From: Hydnum rufescens UP504
Lineage: Eukaryota; Basidiomycota; Agaricomycetes; Cantharellales; Hydnaceae
Reading direction: 5' to 3'
NCBI GenBank assembly: GCA_014904985.1
Contig: MU129034.1
Location: forward strand, 70,137-134,136
DNA length: 64,000 bases
The translations under genes and the position numbers were made by a program. The notes beneath the pieces were generated by a model that was not told the origin of the DNA, did not search any database, and saw only the letters and a list, made by a program, of their open reading frames with translations. Numbering within the stretch: the stretch's first letter is position 1; each line of letters opens with the position of its first letter. Positions 40,097-51,779 of this stretch are shown here, piece after piece.

Positions 40097-42016
40097 TGGC
40101 AGGTAACGGAGCGCGCGGACCGATTGTCTATTTGGGATAAGGGATATCGATGTTACGTGCATTTGGGGGATTGCGAGACTTTCGTCGTGATATTCTGTTA
40201 TTTGGCCTGCATGTGAGGGACGGACGATAAGGTATTGCGCTATGGGCGTGGATGTGAGGGAGGGATAATGGTCGCTTTTCGAGGTTGGTTGGTTACAAGT
40301 AATGGTTTTTTACATTTGGCGTTTTCCGGTAATCTTGCGGTGCCACTAATATAAATAGCGATTTCAAGCGCCTGGGATCTGGAGAATCTACCGATTTATA
40401 GGGTTGCATAATTATTCTTGAGAGAACTAGGCTTGGGACAGCTCTTGTCGGGTTGTTTAAACACAGGTACATTTCGGGCCACACGTTTGAAACGGTGGCA
40501 AAAGGGGAGGGGAAAGAAAATATTCGTATAGAACCGAGGAACCTTCCCCCCTACATTGAATCGGCTCATATGCTCGAATTGGGTGGTAGTCATGAGGGAG
40601 GGCGTTACTGTAAGACAGAGATTGGGATCGACCCTGGGAGTGAGAACTAGTGAGTGGGTGGGACGGCGGGTGACTACTGACCCTGAAGATAGACAGATCT
40701 TGGTATCAGATTCGGGGGGGGGGGGGAAGGAGGGGAGATCTGGACCTTGGTACGTGAAGGGCTGGGTGCAATTTACAAACAGTAGTAGTCAAGTCTCGCC
40801 CAACCTCGTTTCAGGCAGGCAGGCCGGGCCGGCTCAGTCCAGGTCCATGCCAAGGGCCAGGGGGGGAAAGGGGCGACGGGACGGGACGGCCCTCGGTCAG
40901 GTCGGCTCCGGCTTCGTCATGGAAGGTACTGTATTGGTAGGTGCTGAGTATCCTTGAGGGGGGGGAGAGATTGGTTCGAAATGGTGGGTTTTGTGTTGCT
41001 TGTGCTGGGTGGAGTCTTGTTTACTTTGGTGATGGTTAGGTTGCGGGGAGGTCCCTCTGCATTTACATTCCAGGACCATCTACAGTATATAAGCTTTCAA
41101 TGCAAACCCTTTTTATTTTTTTGAGGAATGGTTTTTCGGAGTTGATGAGGTTGCCTGGGCGTCACCTGAAGTGCGCCCTGAAATGCACAAGTTGAGGGGA
41201 TTGGAGGGATTGGTGGAGAAGAGGCGAGGAGTGAGCCGGAGTGGGATTAGGGGATAGAACGGGGTGTATGGACGGAGGAGCGATGCTGACTGTGATGTTT
41301 TTATTCATGAGTGAATTATACAATGCCGAGCCAAGCCAATCATCTGAGAGAGGCATCCCCCCAAGTATTTGGGTAGTGAATCAGGGCGAAGGTGTGGGCT
41401 CACGAGATGTCTTGAGCTAGAACTGAGGCAAAAGGAAACTACAATAGAAAAAACGCCTAGAAGGGGTATAGGGTAATATTAATATTAGCTGTGGAGTTTG
41501 TGGCGGTTGTCACAGAGAGATCCGACGGCACCAGGTTTTTCTCGAATATTGTTCTCCACGATTGCCCGGAATGAATAGATCGGAAGCGAGTGACCGATGG
41601 CCTCTAGAGTATATTCGATATAAAATCAAGCCTCATTATTCTTTGCATGTTATATAGATTCCAGAAGAAGAAGAGCTTAGCGTCAGGTCCTAAATCACTT
41701 CGGTCCGGTCAATGGCCTGTGGGAAGACAACGTTCTTGTTTTTCCACCAATTACGGTACTGTCCTGTAAAGAGCCTTTGATTTCTCAGAGAAGGAGGACT
41801 CCCAGGACGATAATGATCGGCACACCTATCATGACCCCTCTTATCTGTGGAAGAATTGATGGAGAGACGATTGAGCGGCGCTTCAGGGAATGCTTGAAAA
41901 CCGGGAATGCTGACCAAGCAGAAGGCGCTAAGGCTGTTATCGCCGCACTTGGACGTAATGCGAGTCAAGGTGGCAGAAGACAACTGGGAGGGACGTTAGA
42001 AGGCCAAAATATAACA
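40097..42016. other. long intergenic region, no protein gene seen
   Basis: Nothing coding recognised. It contains a ten-G run near 40,718-40,727, other G-rich tracts to about 41,000 and a T-rich patch near 41,107. ORFs are short and unsupported. Confidence 0.6.
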
Positions 42017-42110
42017 TGACAAGGGTGGGACTTGAACCCACGCCCCATTACTGAGACTACGATATCATAACCACCTGAACGTAGCGCCTTAACCGCTCGG
42101 CCACCTTGCC
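42017..42110 (-). tRNA. tRNA-Leu(CAG) with an 11-base anticodon-loop intron
   Basis: Minus strand. The acceptor stem GGCAAGG pairs with CCTTGTC (one G-U) plus discriminator A. The D arm is GCC...GGC with loop GAGCGGTTAA. The anticodon stem CTACG/CGTAG encloses TTCAGG, an 11-base intron (TGGTTATGATA) and T38. The anticodon CAG lies at 42,075-42,077 on the plus strand as CTG. A long variable arm is followed by the T arm GTGGG-TTCAAGT-CCCAC. The type II structure and long variable arm identify leucine. The intron sits one base 3' of the anticodon, the canonical position. Confidence 0.93.
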
Positions 42111-44152
42111 TGCTATCCGAAGGGAGGCTCATGGATGGATGTGGACCGTTTGGGAGCCGGAGAAGTGTTGACAGTGCTCATTCAGGCACCCGTTAGGAAG
42201 GCAGAAGAGACAAAAAGGAAAGACGGCACGGGACGTGCTGTCTGGGGATCTTTGTCATCAGGCCTCGCCTTTGGACACGCGCAATTCATAATTCATAAGG
42301 TAATATAAATATCACGGGACCAGAGTCTCAGGGGTAGGGTAGCCTAACCCTATTTAATATATACAAAGTGTGATATCGCTTACATTTGTATTATCGGTTG
42401 ACACTTCCAAAGTGGGTGGATCATATATATATTCGCTTCTGCACCGCTTCTCCTAAATGACCTCCACTTCCACTTAGTTATCTTACGATTGACTCAGAGG
42501 GTAATGGCGACTGCCGGACGGAATCAATAGTGCTTCTTTCTTGACCCGTACAGACCTTTGTTCCCTTTTCTGCATCGACTCGCAGCCACACCCGCTCACG
42601 AGAATCTCACAGCCGCGGCGGAATACTGCTCTCCAGACTATTGATGGGAACTCGTAAATGCCACGCGAACATTGAATTGGGTTGATAGGCAGCCGCCTGC
42701 CTTGTTCGCCCGAATTGTCGTGTATTCTACCGACACATTCCATGAATGTAACAGGGCTGGCAAAGGCCTTCCACGAGGCGCTGCCTCGTTTCCCGATTCG
42801 GGAATAGAATCGCTCATTTTGATTTGACAGGCCCGCTCTGACTAATATAGCCGCAATAGTTATCGTCACAGGTTACCTCCCATTCTGCTGGATGAGGCTT
42901 CGATCAGTCGTCCCAGGCCACGGCTGGCGACCGTGCCTCGCTGAAACGTTTGTCGATCGAGGGAGATCACTTTCTTTTCTTGGTATTTCTCCACTGAGAA
43001 CCTGATCTTGGAGTCTTTTGCGGCGAGAGAATATTTATTGCGTGCCTTGGAGATGTAGTTACTAGCGCGTTTGTGGGGGTGACCATGGGGATCATGTCCC
43101 AAGAGTGATTAGTTGTCTTCCTTGCCGTTGGGGTCCGTTGGGCCTGTTGGGTCCTGTTGGTTACCCCTCGACGGCAGAAAGTTCCCCCTAGACTGTCAAA
43201 GCCATCGCGATTGCAGATTTATGCCTAGTATGTAAGCCGGGCATTAATAAGGCGGTGACACCGGGACCGGAACGGCTGATGTCATTGCGGGGGGCGGGAA
43301 GGGGCCATCCTGGAGGGACGGGAAGCCTGCGAAAAAAAAAAACAAGAACAGCTCGGAATCCTCATGGATTTTCATATTGAAATACGGGTCCTCGCGTGGA
43401 CCACGCGTGGTTTCCGAGGCAAAAAAAAAAAAAAACAGTTTCCGAGCTCAGTTTGGGGGCAAATGAAGGGTGATATGCGGACGATCGAAATGGCATCGAA
43501 AATGGTAAAATCTATGTATCTCTGGATCTTTAGATTTCACTGACTTCGAGAAGAATGCAATGATGATCCGCCACGCACGATTCTCTCCCTGGGGACACCA
43601 GCTGAACTCGGACGTCGTGCACCCCCTTGACCAGTCCCGCCAGTGCTATCACTGCCAAAAATGATCCAAGCGGTGGGGGAATGTGCCTCTGAGAGAACGT
43701 GGCAATATCAGAATTGAATTGTGTCTTCGAGGGGTATTTAATTTTCATTTATTTCATAATATTTCCTTGGTTGCATGGCGCCCAAGTTGATCTTTTTCCA
43801 CTATTTTCTAGTCAATGTCGCCCCGGGAACCTGCTTCCACAATCTGACCACGTTTTTGGTTCCCTACATTTCTTTGGTAAGTCCATTCGCCTTCTCATCC
43901 TCCTCCTTGATGCTCTCCACCTGTGCACTCACTCCTACCACTATGGTCGTCAGTGATTCTCCCCACAAGCTCCCATCACTCCATTCCTCCCTTCCTGCCT
44001 CCTCTCACCCCAGTCTCGCTCCCCTCAGCTTCCTCCAGCACAACAGCAAGCGTGGTTTCTTCACTACTGATCCCTTTTACCACGTTTCTGCATCTGCTTC
44101 AAAGTCTCTATCCACCCGTCCTCCTCCTTCCCCGCATTCGCTCCCTCGCGAT
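42111..44152. other. long upstream region of the bHLH gene
   Basis: No protein gene recognised. It includes short GTTGGG repeats near 43,125-43,160, A-tracts near 43,331-43,341 and 43,421-43,434, and a pyrimidine-rich stretch from about 43,890. The frame is open from 43,775 to 44,153, but this part is CT-rich, which removes stop codons by chance. It also contains a strong GTAAGT donor at 43,877. I read it as 5' leader and possible leader intron of the bHLH gene. Confidence 0.5.
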
Positions 44153-46018
44153 ATGCCACAATCCCCGTCCATGCATCCTGAACAAGACCCAACCAACCGT
44201 GCCCAGAGCAGAGAAAATATTGAAACTCTCCCTCCAATATTCAAATCCGATGCTGAACGTCCATCAACCATCTCCCCAGGCCTGACCAGTTCTCCACGTC
44301 CTGACCCACATATTAATGACAATGATCAGGCCGATTTTCTCAGATTTACTTTGCGACGCCACAATCGCCCTCCCTCCCCGCCTCCGGATCTATATAGGCC
44401 CTCCCGACACTCCCCCCAACACTCCCAAAACCACCACATTCCACCTTCTTCCACTATGCCCCCTCCATTGCCCTCATTTTCTGGCCAAAAACGCAAAATC
44501 CCCGATGATCGCTCCCCAATCCTGTCACACCCTGGTTCCTCCGAAGACCTCTCGCCCATCTCCGGCACGAGCCACCACGCCTTCATGGCCCCCATGCCCC
44601 TCGCAATCGACCACGAGGGCGGCCCTCCGCCGTCCAAACGCCGCGGATCTACTTTTGATGCTCGAATATCTCAGCTCAGCTTGTACGACTCTCGCCGCGA
44701 TTCTGTCCATTCCCTCGATTCACGCACCTCTGCTGGTGCACATTCCTGGTCCAATCGCCGCGATTCCACCGCCAGTATATACTCCAACACATCCTCCTTT
44801 GGCAGTAATGGCGGCCCCAGCTCATCTACTACAACCACATTTCCATCTCCCGATAGTGGTAGTAAATATATCTCTAATGGATTTCCCTGGCCACCGCCCC
44901 CTCAGTCGCAACAGCAACAGCAACATCCACAACATCCATCCCAGAAGCGTGATCCACCACCGATATTTCACCAGAATTTCCCCCCTCCGCTCCCGCCTCA
45001 GCAGCAGCATCCCGAAATGTATACCGAAGATCATCAGCCGCCCTCCTCTTCCTCCTCCATGACCCACCGACGCCCCTCCATTCCCTCCATCCCGACTTTA
45101 TCCTTCCCCTCTCCCCCTGAGAGACGGAATGGCGGGGCGCCCAACGACGCTCCTCCTGGCCCTCAGAGACGCCATACTAACGGCAGCAGCAGCAGTGGTG
45201 CCAAAGCGCACCCGGCCCCGAGTCACCGCCGCATGGCCGTCTCCGACGTCGTCATAGCTAGGGGCGGGCGCGAGAAAATGCGCAGTCCGGCCTCGAGATC
45301 GCCGATCTCTCCAAAGCATCCTACAGGGAGTCGTTCCAGGGACATGACTTGGAACGAGGCAGCGAGCCCTATTTCCCCTGGAGATTCTCAAGAATCGGGG
45401 GCGAGCAGTCAGGATGGACATGAGATGACTGGTGCTAGTGGGACGGCTGGTGGCAGAAATGCCAGTGGTGGTGGCGGTAGCGGAGGGGGCAGCAGCGTAA
45501 AGAGCGAAACACCATACTCTCGAAGTCCCGAGTTGCGTGTAAGCCATAAACTTGCGGAACGCAAGCGGCGGAAGGAGATGAAGGAGCTCTTCGATGAGCT
45601 CCGCGATCATCTGCCTGCCGATAGAGGTATGAAGGCCTCCAAATGGGAGATCCTCACCAAAGGTCCCTTGCTTCTTTTCTCGTTCTCACTTTACCCAAGC
45701 TCATCCTTTTCCGTCACTATATTAGCCGTGGACTATATCTCGCAACTCAAGTCCGCATATCAAGAGTGCCAGGACGAGCTTAACATGCTCAGGCGTGATT
45801 ACTCTCTAGTCCAGGGTGGCCACCCCCCACACATGGCTTCTTCCAGCCATCTCCCTGACGGAGTCTTATATCACGAGTCGTATCCGGGTTCTCCCCAGTC
45901 CTTGGAGACATCTGTCGCCCAAAGACATGATCGACCCCCAGCACTGGACGACGCCACCAGGACACCTGATTCCCCTGCGAAATCTGACGATCCTAGTTCT
46001 GGGCACGCAAACCAGTGA
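44153..46018 (+). CDS. bHLH transcription factor with long disordered N-terminus
   Basis: Nuclear transcription factor. I chose ATG 44,153 (MPQSPSMHPEQDP) because the sequence before it looks like leader; the open frame extends to ATG 43,775. Exons 44,153-45,662 and 45,726-46,018 give 600 aa (726 from the earlier ATG). The N-terminal 450 residues are Ser/Pro/Gln-rich and disordered. The basic region SHKLAERKRRKE has His, Glu and Arg at the class B positions, predicting CACGTG E-box binding. Helix 1 is MKELFDELRDHLP and helix 2 is SKWEILTKAVDYISQLKSAY, followed by a heptad-like extension. The 63-base intron lies in the middle of helix 2 and stays open if retained. Confidence 0.85.
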   Translation: MPQSPSMHPEQDPTNRAQSRENIETLPPIFKSDAERPSTISPGLTSSPRPDPHINDNDQADFLRFTLRRHNRPPSPPPDLYRPSRHSPQHSQNHHIPPSSTMPPPLPSFSGQKRKIPDDRSPILSHPGSSEDLSPISGTSHHAFMAPMPLAIDHEGGPPPSKRRGSTFDARISQLSLYDSRRDSVHSLDSRTSAGAHSWSNRRDSTASIYSNTSSFGSNGGPSSSTTTTFPSPDSGSKYISNGFPWPPPPQSQQQQQHPQHPSQKRDPPPIFHQNFPPPLPPQQQHPEMYTEDHQPPSSSSSMTHRRPSIPSIPTLSFPSPPERRNGGAPNDAPPGPQRRHTNGSSSSGAKAHPAPSHRRMAVSDVVIARGGREKMRSPASRSPISPKHPTGSRSRDMTWNEAASPISPGDSQESGASSQDGHEMTGASGTAGGRNASGGGGSGGGSSVKSETPYSRSPELRVSHKLAERKRRKEMKELFDELRDHLPADRGMKASKWEILTKGPLLLFSFSLYPSSSFSVTILAVDYISQLKSAYQECQDELNMLRRDYSLVQGGHPPHMASSSHLPDGVLYHESYPGSPQSLETSVAQRHDRPPALDDATRTPDSPAKSDDPSSGHANQ

Positions 46019-47104
46019 TTTTCCCTCCTTGTCACTTTTTTTTACCATTGGCCCGGTTTTCCGAACCTCTGCTCTGTACATTCCAATTTCATTCCTTTTC
46101 CCCCCATTTTTTTTTTTTGGTTCTTTTTCTTTTTCGGACTTCCATGTGTCCTCCGTTTGCTCGTTGTCTCTCCCTCTCTTTTTTTGTTTTGTTTTGAGAT
46201 GAGATGAGATCTGCCAGTCTGGTCATTCCCCCCCCTCCCGCATCGCGCATTGTACGTTTGTCAACCCACCCACACACGCACACCCCACCGCACACACAGA
46301 AGCATCGCACGCCCTCCTTCGCCTCGGAACTGGGAACTGGATCCAACCCCCCCTTTACAATCTATTATGTTTATTTCTGACTTGCTGACTTGCTTGTGCC
46401 TCCTTCTCGTTCTCCGGACTGTGTATACTCCCTTGCTCTTTGTCTCTATGTCTCTACCCTCAGGTACCATAGCGTTTTTTTTTCTTTTTTTTTTTTTTTT
46501 TTTTGCTTTTTCGCACTCGCCCTACTCTCTTCTTCCCTGTCTGCCTGCCTACTTACCGCGGTTCTTCATAGCTCCCCCCCCCTGTGAAATCCTGGCTATC
46601 GGTATTGCCACTGTATTATAGCGTTTGGCAGTCAGCGAAAGAATGGGAGAAATGCAAAGGTGCTTTGCGGAGGTCTTTCTTTCGGAAGGAGAGATTTCTC
46701 GAGATTTCTAGAGATTTCTGGATAGGAAGTAGAGGGAAAGAGCAAAGAAGAGAGAGAGAAGCTGTGCAGTGGCGCTAGGACCACGCCGCAAGTTCAAGAT
46801 GCGTGTGGGGCCCTCAAAGAGTAAAAGGTTAACCCTCCCGCTCCCCCCCCCCTTCCCCTTACATACGACACAAGACTCGAAGCAACTTCCCCTCTCCCCG
46901 TCAAGATTTCGAAGCGTCTATACATTCTCTTTCCCTAGATCGATTGGGAGAGGAGGATGGTGGATACAGAGTGACAGGGCATGACAATGACATAAAGGTA
47001 AAAAAAAAAGAGAACCACACCACGCAACAATAACGTACATGACCAGGGTACATACACACATACACACACACACACGTAGAGAGGGCGTCCCACGGGATCA
47101 TTCG
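46019..47104. repeat. intergenic low-complexity region with T, GAGAT and CA tracts
   Basis: No gene. It shows pyrimidine-rich sequence, three GAGAT units near 46,196-46,210, a T run of about 20 bases near 46,484-46,504, and CA repeats near 46,265-46,300 and 47,050-47,076. It lies between the convergent bHLH and DOM34 genes, so it holds both 3' ends. Confidence 0.55.
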
Positions 47105-49064
47105 TCAAGCATCGATGGATGGCGCACCGGCGAGTGCTGCTGCTGCTGCTTCTTCCTTTGCTAACCGTTCCTCTTCTTCTACAACCTCGATGTCGAGGGG
47201 AAACGTCAATAGTGCGGCGATTCCAGTTAATTGGTTGAGTTCTACATTTGGGTGGTTTCGGGGGGGGGGAGGTAAGTCAGTAACGCCGTTCAAACGAAGT
47301 AGGTAGTAAACGCTGCGGAATTTGGGACCAGGCACACACGCGGCTTATCGAGGGAAAGAAGGGAGGAAAGGGGGAAAAGGAGGGAATAGGAAAGTAAATT
47401 CGATTTACTCACGTTCGCCTGATTCATGCATGCTGGAGAATATGAGCACCTCTCCCCCTTTGTCCCGCACGGCTTCTACCATTGCGACGAAGCGTTTCCT
47501 TTGTTTCGGATCATTGGCTCTAATCGTGTGTGGCAGCATGGTTAACATCCGTGGCACGGAAATTAGCGTGCCAAAAGAACTTACCGGAAGAGCTCATCGG
47601 AGATGAGAAGTGTGCCGATAGCCCCACGGTCTGCGGCTAGTTCTACATGCTCGGGTCCATACCACGCTCGAAGTTCGTCCGTACCAAGCATTTTGAAAAA
47701 TCTAGGACGTAAAACAAAAGGAAAGGAAGAAGCGATTAAGAAAACACCGGCATGCATGTGGCTTAAAGGAGGAGGGGGAGACGCACTTGTCCAACATGAT
47801 GCCTTCCCGAGCAAATTTCGTCTCTTTCAATTGCGTGGCAATCTTTTCAAAAAGGCTATCATCAATAAGGAGGCACACACGACCCCCCAAGACCAAGCGT
47901 TCGATCCCTTACCTCGGGGCTCTTCAAGACTTCGACCAAGCTGTGCACATGGGGGCTACTGACGTGAACCCGCACGAACTTTGGCCTGGCGGTGAGAAGC
48001 GCCTTGTTGCCGGTCCTCGTGGCCTCGGCGAAGATAAAGTCATACAGGGAGTCTCTGGTAAAGCCAGGGCTAGCAATAACGATAGCACGTAGAGTATTGA
48101 ATGGGATATGGCGCAGTAGACCGTGTAGACAGCGTTATAAAATCGTATCATTCCCTGAGAGGAGCCCCATGGATAAGGAATAGATCAGAGGAAATCACAG
48201 ACCAGGTCGTACGTACCTTCTCATGCAGGGTCGCAGATCCCATGCGTTTTCGCGGGACAGGTATGTCGATACGTTGCCGCACAGTCGTCATATGTTCGGA
48301 CAGTAAACACACCGCTGCAGTGCCTAAAGGAAATCAAATCACTGGCCAATCCTCCATATCTTCCACACCGATAGGAAATCCAATTAAATACCTTCGCCGC
48401 AGACAATCGCACCTACTTCTGCTCCCCGACCTTCTACGCATGCCTCCTCGACACGCTCCAGGGAAATAGAATCCCATTCAGCCTTCATAAGCCGGACATT
48501 CCGATTGGCCTCCAGGTCCAATGTGTGGAACGATCCCATCTTGACATCCCGGGCTTCAGCAGACACTCTCCCAGATACATGCAAGGCCGCTGTGGCTTCA
48601 GGAGTTGCCCCAGGTGTAGAGGGACCAGCTGCAGAGCTAGTGGATGGCGCCGAAGTTGCAGGCGAGAATACAATTCTGGTGACTTCCAGGGTTAGCATCA
48701 TCTTTTTGCGATGGGATTCCGTCGATCCAGTGGCAGAAATCGTTTGCACTCGTCTTTTTACATATCGTCAAGCCCTTAGGACACGGCATGGTTCTCGGAA
48801 CAGCCATAAGAGTGGCCTACCGTATTGCAGGAGCGTACACCTCGTCACCCTAGAACAGAAAAATTGTTGGCTTTAGCCACTTCGTTTTATGCCAAGATCA
48901 AGTGACCACCTCTTGAATGAGATTGTAGATGTGCCACATATCCTCATCGTCCTCTGGACGCAGAGTGACATGCCCTATACAGAGTTCAGACACGCAGACA
49001 GAGGATGAGACGAAACCAACCACACCGATCCATCTTTCTCGATGTTTTTGTTCACTAACTTCAT
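47105..49064 (-). CDS. DOM34: DOM34/Pelota ribosome-rescue factor
   Basis: eRF1-like protein that with Hbs1 splits stalled ribosomes in no-go and non-stop decay. Ten exons: 49,026-49,064, 48,910-48,974, 48,821-48,849, 48,392-48,753, 48,217-48,323, 47,913-48,154, 47,787-47,842, 47,585-47,701, 47,413-47,519 and 47,105-47,241. Motifs: [129 protein letters not shown] and an acidic tail. Two single-base breaks remain: at the exon 1/2 join (GGCAT where GGCCAT is expected near 48,973) and in exon 6 near 48,126 (ACGGT where ACGGGT would continue [10 protein letters not shown]). Both sit in short homopolymers. Confidence 0.92.
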
Positions 49065-49227
49065 GTATAATGTGCAAAGTCACGTCACATGTGACTACCT
49101 CACAATGTTTTACAAGTCTGACAAGCGAAACCCATGATCCTGTCACATTTTCTAAAGAAGTAACAATATACAGAGAGGAGAGGAATACCCGAACTACAGG
49201 TCATTTCATGGATACTCATTAGTGCAT
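49065..49227. other. gap between DOM34 start and kinase stop
   Basis: 163 bases, tandem on the minus strand. It must hold the DOM34 promoter and the end of the upstream kinase transcript. Confidence 0.4.
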
Positions 49228-51237
49228 TCACACCTCTACACCTTCCAAGTTCGTTCCCTATGATTTGAATGTCGAGAAATGAATAAGCATTGTATACGTG
49301 CAGGGAACACGCCGCCTTAACGACTAGGGACCCTACTAGCTTGGGCAGTCTCAAATATACGTCCGTGCCTAATGGTTGTCAACAGAGTCAGGAACAACAA
49401 AGATGGAAGCAACATAGAGGATAATTAATGTGGGGACAGACTCACCCCATCCATCGAGAGACATTAAATCGAGTGAGCCTCCTGTTATTTGCCGAAGTGG
49501 TCAGTGCCACGTGTTGATAGGCCGGGATACTTTGGCGAGCCGCACCAAAATATGTTGCGTAAATGTTGCACATTGGGAGACCTAAACCGATCCGGCCATC
49601 TGGGACAGCTGTAGGAGTCGGCGGTTCAGCCAGGGGGATTTCGTCCGCCGTCTGCTTCTTAATGGGAAACAACCGCGCGAGCTGCTCGGCAACTGTCCCA
49701 TATATAGCACTACTTCTGGAGCTCGCACTTCGCAGCGCACCTAGCCTCTCGTCACCAAGACGCGTGGCATTGCGAACGTGCGAGAAAGAATAGAGGTCGT
49801 TGGGATTCTGTATGGTAAGACCCCCGCCTACGTACAAATAGATCAATATATCGGAAAATCTCGAAGGGGAAGGTGGGTTAAGAACCGTTGTCTGATATCC
49901 GCAGATGAATATCATCACCAGAGGCAACGATAGTGGTGCGTATGGTCCGTGGAGTGGTTGCTGAGGCCGACAACGAAAACTGGCGAGTGAACCGTATGGC
50001 CTTGAGGGAAGAAATTATCGAATCTAAAACAAATGTCTGGATAGGATCGGACTGACGTTATTCAAGAGTTCGAAAATAATATAATCCAAGTGCTCCTGCA
50101 TAGATCTACATTACGGTAACCCCGAGATATTGGAAGTCCTGACTGCACCTTTATATATGAAAATCGAGTGTCCGTGTGTCCGTCGATGAGAATTTCCGGG
50201 AAAGTCAACCGGTCAACGGGTGTAAGGGCGTCCTCGGCATCATGGACTTCTCGGAGGAGATTCTTGCACCGCACTATGCTGTCTTTCACGCTTAGATTAG
50301 TGTATATTATCCCGACATGTTCGTGAGGGTCTGAATTCTTGTTTTCCGAAATTGAATTTGATAGTGCTATATGATGTTCGGCCAGGACACGGCGCGATAT
50401 TCGCGAAACAAGCATTCGGCGCATGAACGAGTCCAATTGATCGGGGGATAAATGGTGCGAAGAGAGCGATAGGCCGAGCGACAGTGAAGGGATAACGGTT
50501 GCACTGTGGATAACAATTCAAAGGGACCACTTGACGATGATTAATCTCAACTCACTGCTCGTTGAGAAGACCCCGGACAAACTCGCAAAAATTTTCGTTT
50601 TGTTCCAGCGTTTCAATCGGCGGAAATCGTCGAAATCTATCAAGCCATTTAGTACACTTATTTCCCCGAAGAAGACCTGTCCCACTTTTCGAATGCATCC
50701 CAATAAAGCTAATGGATGCTCAAAATCCAATGAAAGGGTGCCATAAATGCGAAAACGACACACCTCATATACTTTGGCAAACGATTCCTGGGTCACCACA
50801 ACGTACCTAGATTTCACGATAAGACAAATGCAACATTTCAAAGGGAATCATGAAGCATCACGGCAATGCCTGCATGTCTCGTATCCGATGTGCAATACGA
50901 ACGGGGAGCTCCACTCTGACATAATTGGCACTCTAGGGAGATGCGGGCATCCTCAGGTTGGCCCAGGAATCGACATACTTGACAAACCTTTATCAAGCGC
51001 TCCTCGTCCATGGCACGTCCAAAAAACACCTTGGTGCGGCATCAGGCACATAGATTCCCTCAATTAAATCTCTAAGAACCCAACTAGCTGGCGAAGTGAT
51101 AACCGTTTAGTTTCTCTCGCAGCATACAATTCAAGTTGTCGATTACGATAGAACTGGAGCCCGTTCTGGGAGACAGGGGAAGAATAGTGTCGTCCATATC
51201 CGTATCGCAGACCAGTCACTCGCTTCCCATAGATCAT
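49228..51237 (-). CDS. mitochondrial branched-chain ketoacid/pyruvate dehydrogenase kinase (GHKL family)
   Basis: Matrix kinase that phosphorylates the E1 subunit of an alpha-ketoacid dehydrogenase complex. Thirteen exons join to 433 aa with no frame break: 51,085-51,237, 50,988-51,029, 50,862-50,932, 50,764-50,806, 50,686-50,708, 50,556-50,636, 50,149-50,503, 50,057-50,095, 49,886-50,000, 49,546-49,827, 49,446-49,481, 49,337-49,368 and 49,228-49,257. The presequence-like start MIYGKRVTGLRYGYGRH is followed by LSLRQLVFFGRAMDEERLIK, YVRVELPVRIAHRIRDMQALP, the HHIAL helix, N-box EHLDYIIFELLNNA, G1 ISDNGGGL, FSHVRNATR, G2 GRIGLGLPMCNIYATYFGG and DGWGTDVYLRLPKL. It looks closer to BCKDK than PDK, but I cannot separate them by eye. 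Confidence 0.88.
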
Positions 51238-51779
51238 AGCAGCGGTGCAGAGGTAATCTTGTTCATAACACTCTTGCGGAAGCAACGGGTTAGCCGTCAC
51301 CAATCCTTATGTAAACACTTCAAACGAGTCTTAACGCCTCTGGAGGCCATAAACAGAGGCATTTGTCTGGAGGCGGATGTGATATCCGCCAGCCATACAT
51401 TCAAGGTAATATGAGAATATGAGATCAACACCCTGTGCCGATATGTTAGATACGACGAATTCAAACATGACATGGGAATGTGGAAGCTTGGGCTCTGACT
51501 TCCCCTTTTATTATAATGGAGGCCCACCAGACCAGCCGCACGGCCCGTGATTCCCTCCCAGTCCAACGACCTTCCATGGACGGTAGAAAGCCTTCGAATA
51601 TGGAGTCCGATCAGCGTGGCTTGAAACGTGACCGAACTGTAAGGCTACTAGGATACAGCCCGGCCTACCAGTGCGGTGGTACTTCTTGTGGGCTTCGATA
51701 ATTGTGATTCTCAATGTCCTCAGGCGACTTCACCGACGCCAAAGACCCTCTCACTCGAGTATTGACGATGAATCTATGT
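51238..51779. other. intergenic, kinase promoter and MED20 3' end
   Basis: About 540 bases without a recognised gene. The minus ORF 51,566-51,297 has no motif and I do not call it. Confidence 0.5.

Noticed and set aside
44316..45062. 248-codon ORF in a second plus frame of the bHLH gene
   Set aside because: CT-rich, proline-coding composition removes stops in several frames; it lacks the bHLH continuity.
49985..50056. Apparent phase mismatch in the mitochondrial kinase before TTPRTIRTT
   Set aside because: Using the acceptor CCCTCAAG at 50,001 adds AIRFTRQFSLSASA in frame, and the whole gene then closes at 433 aa.
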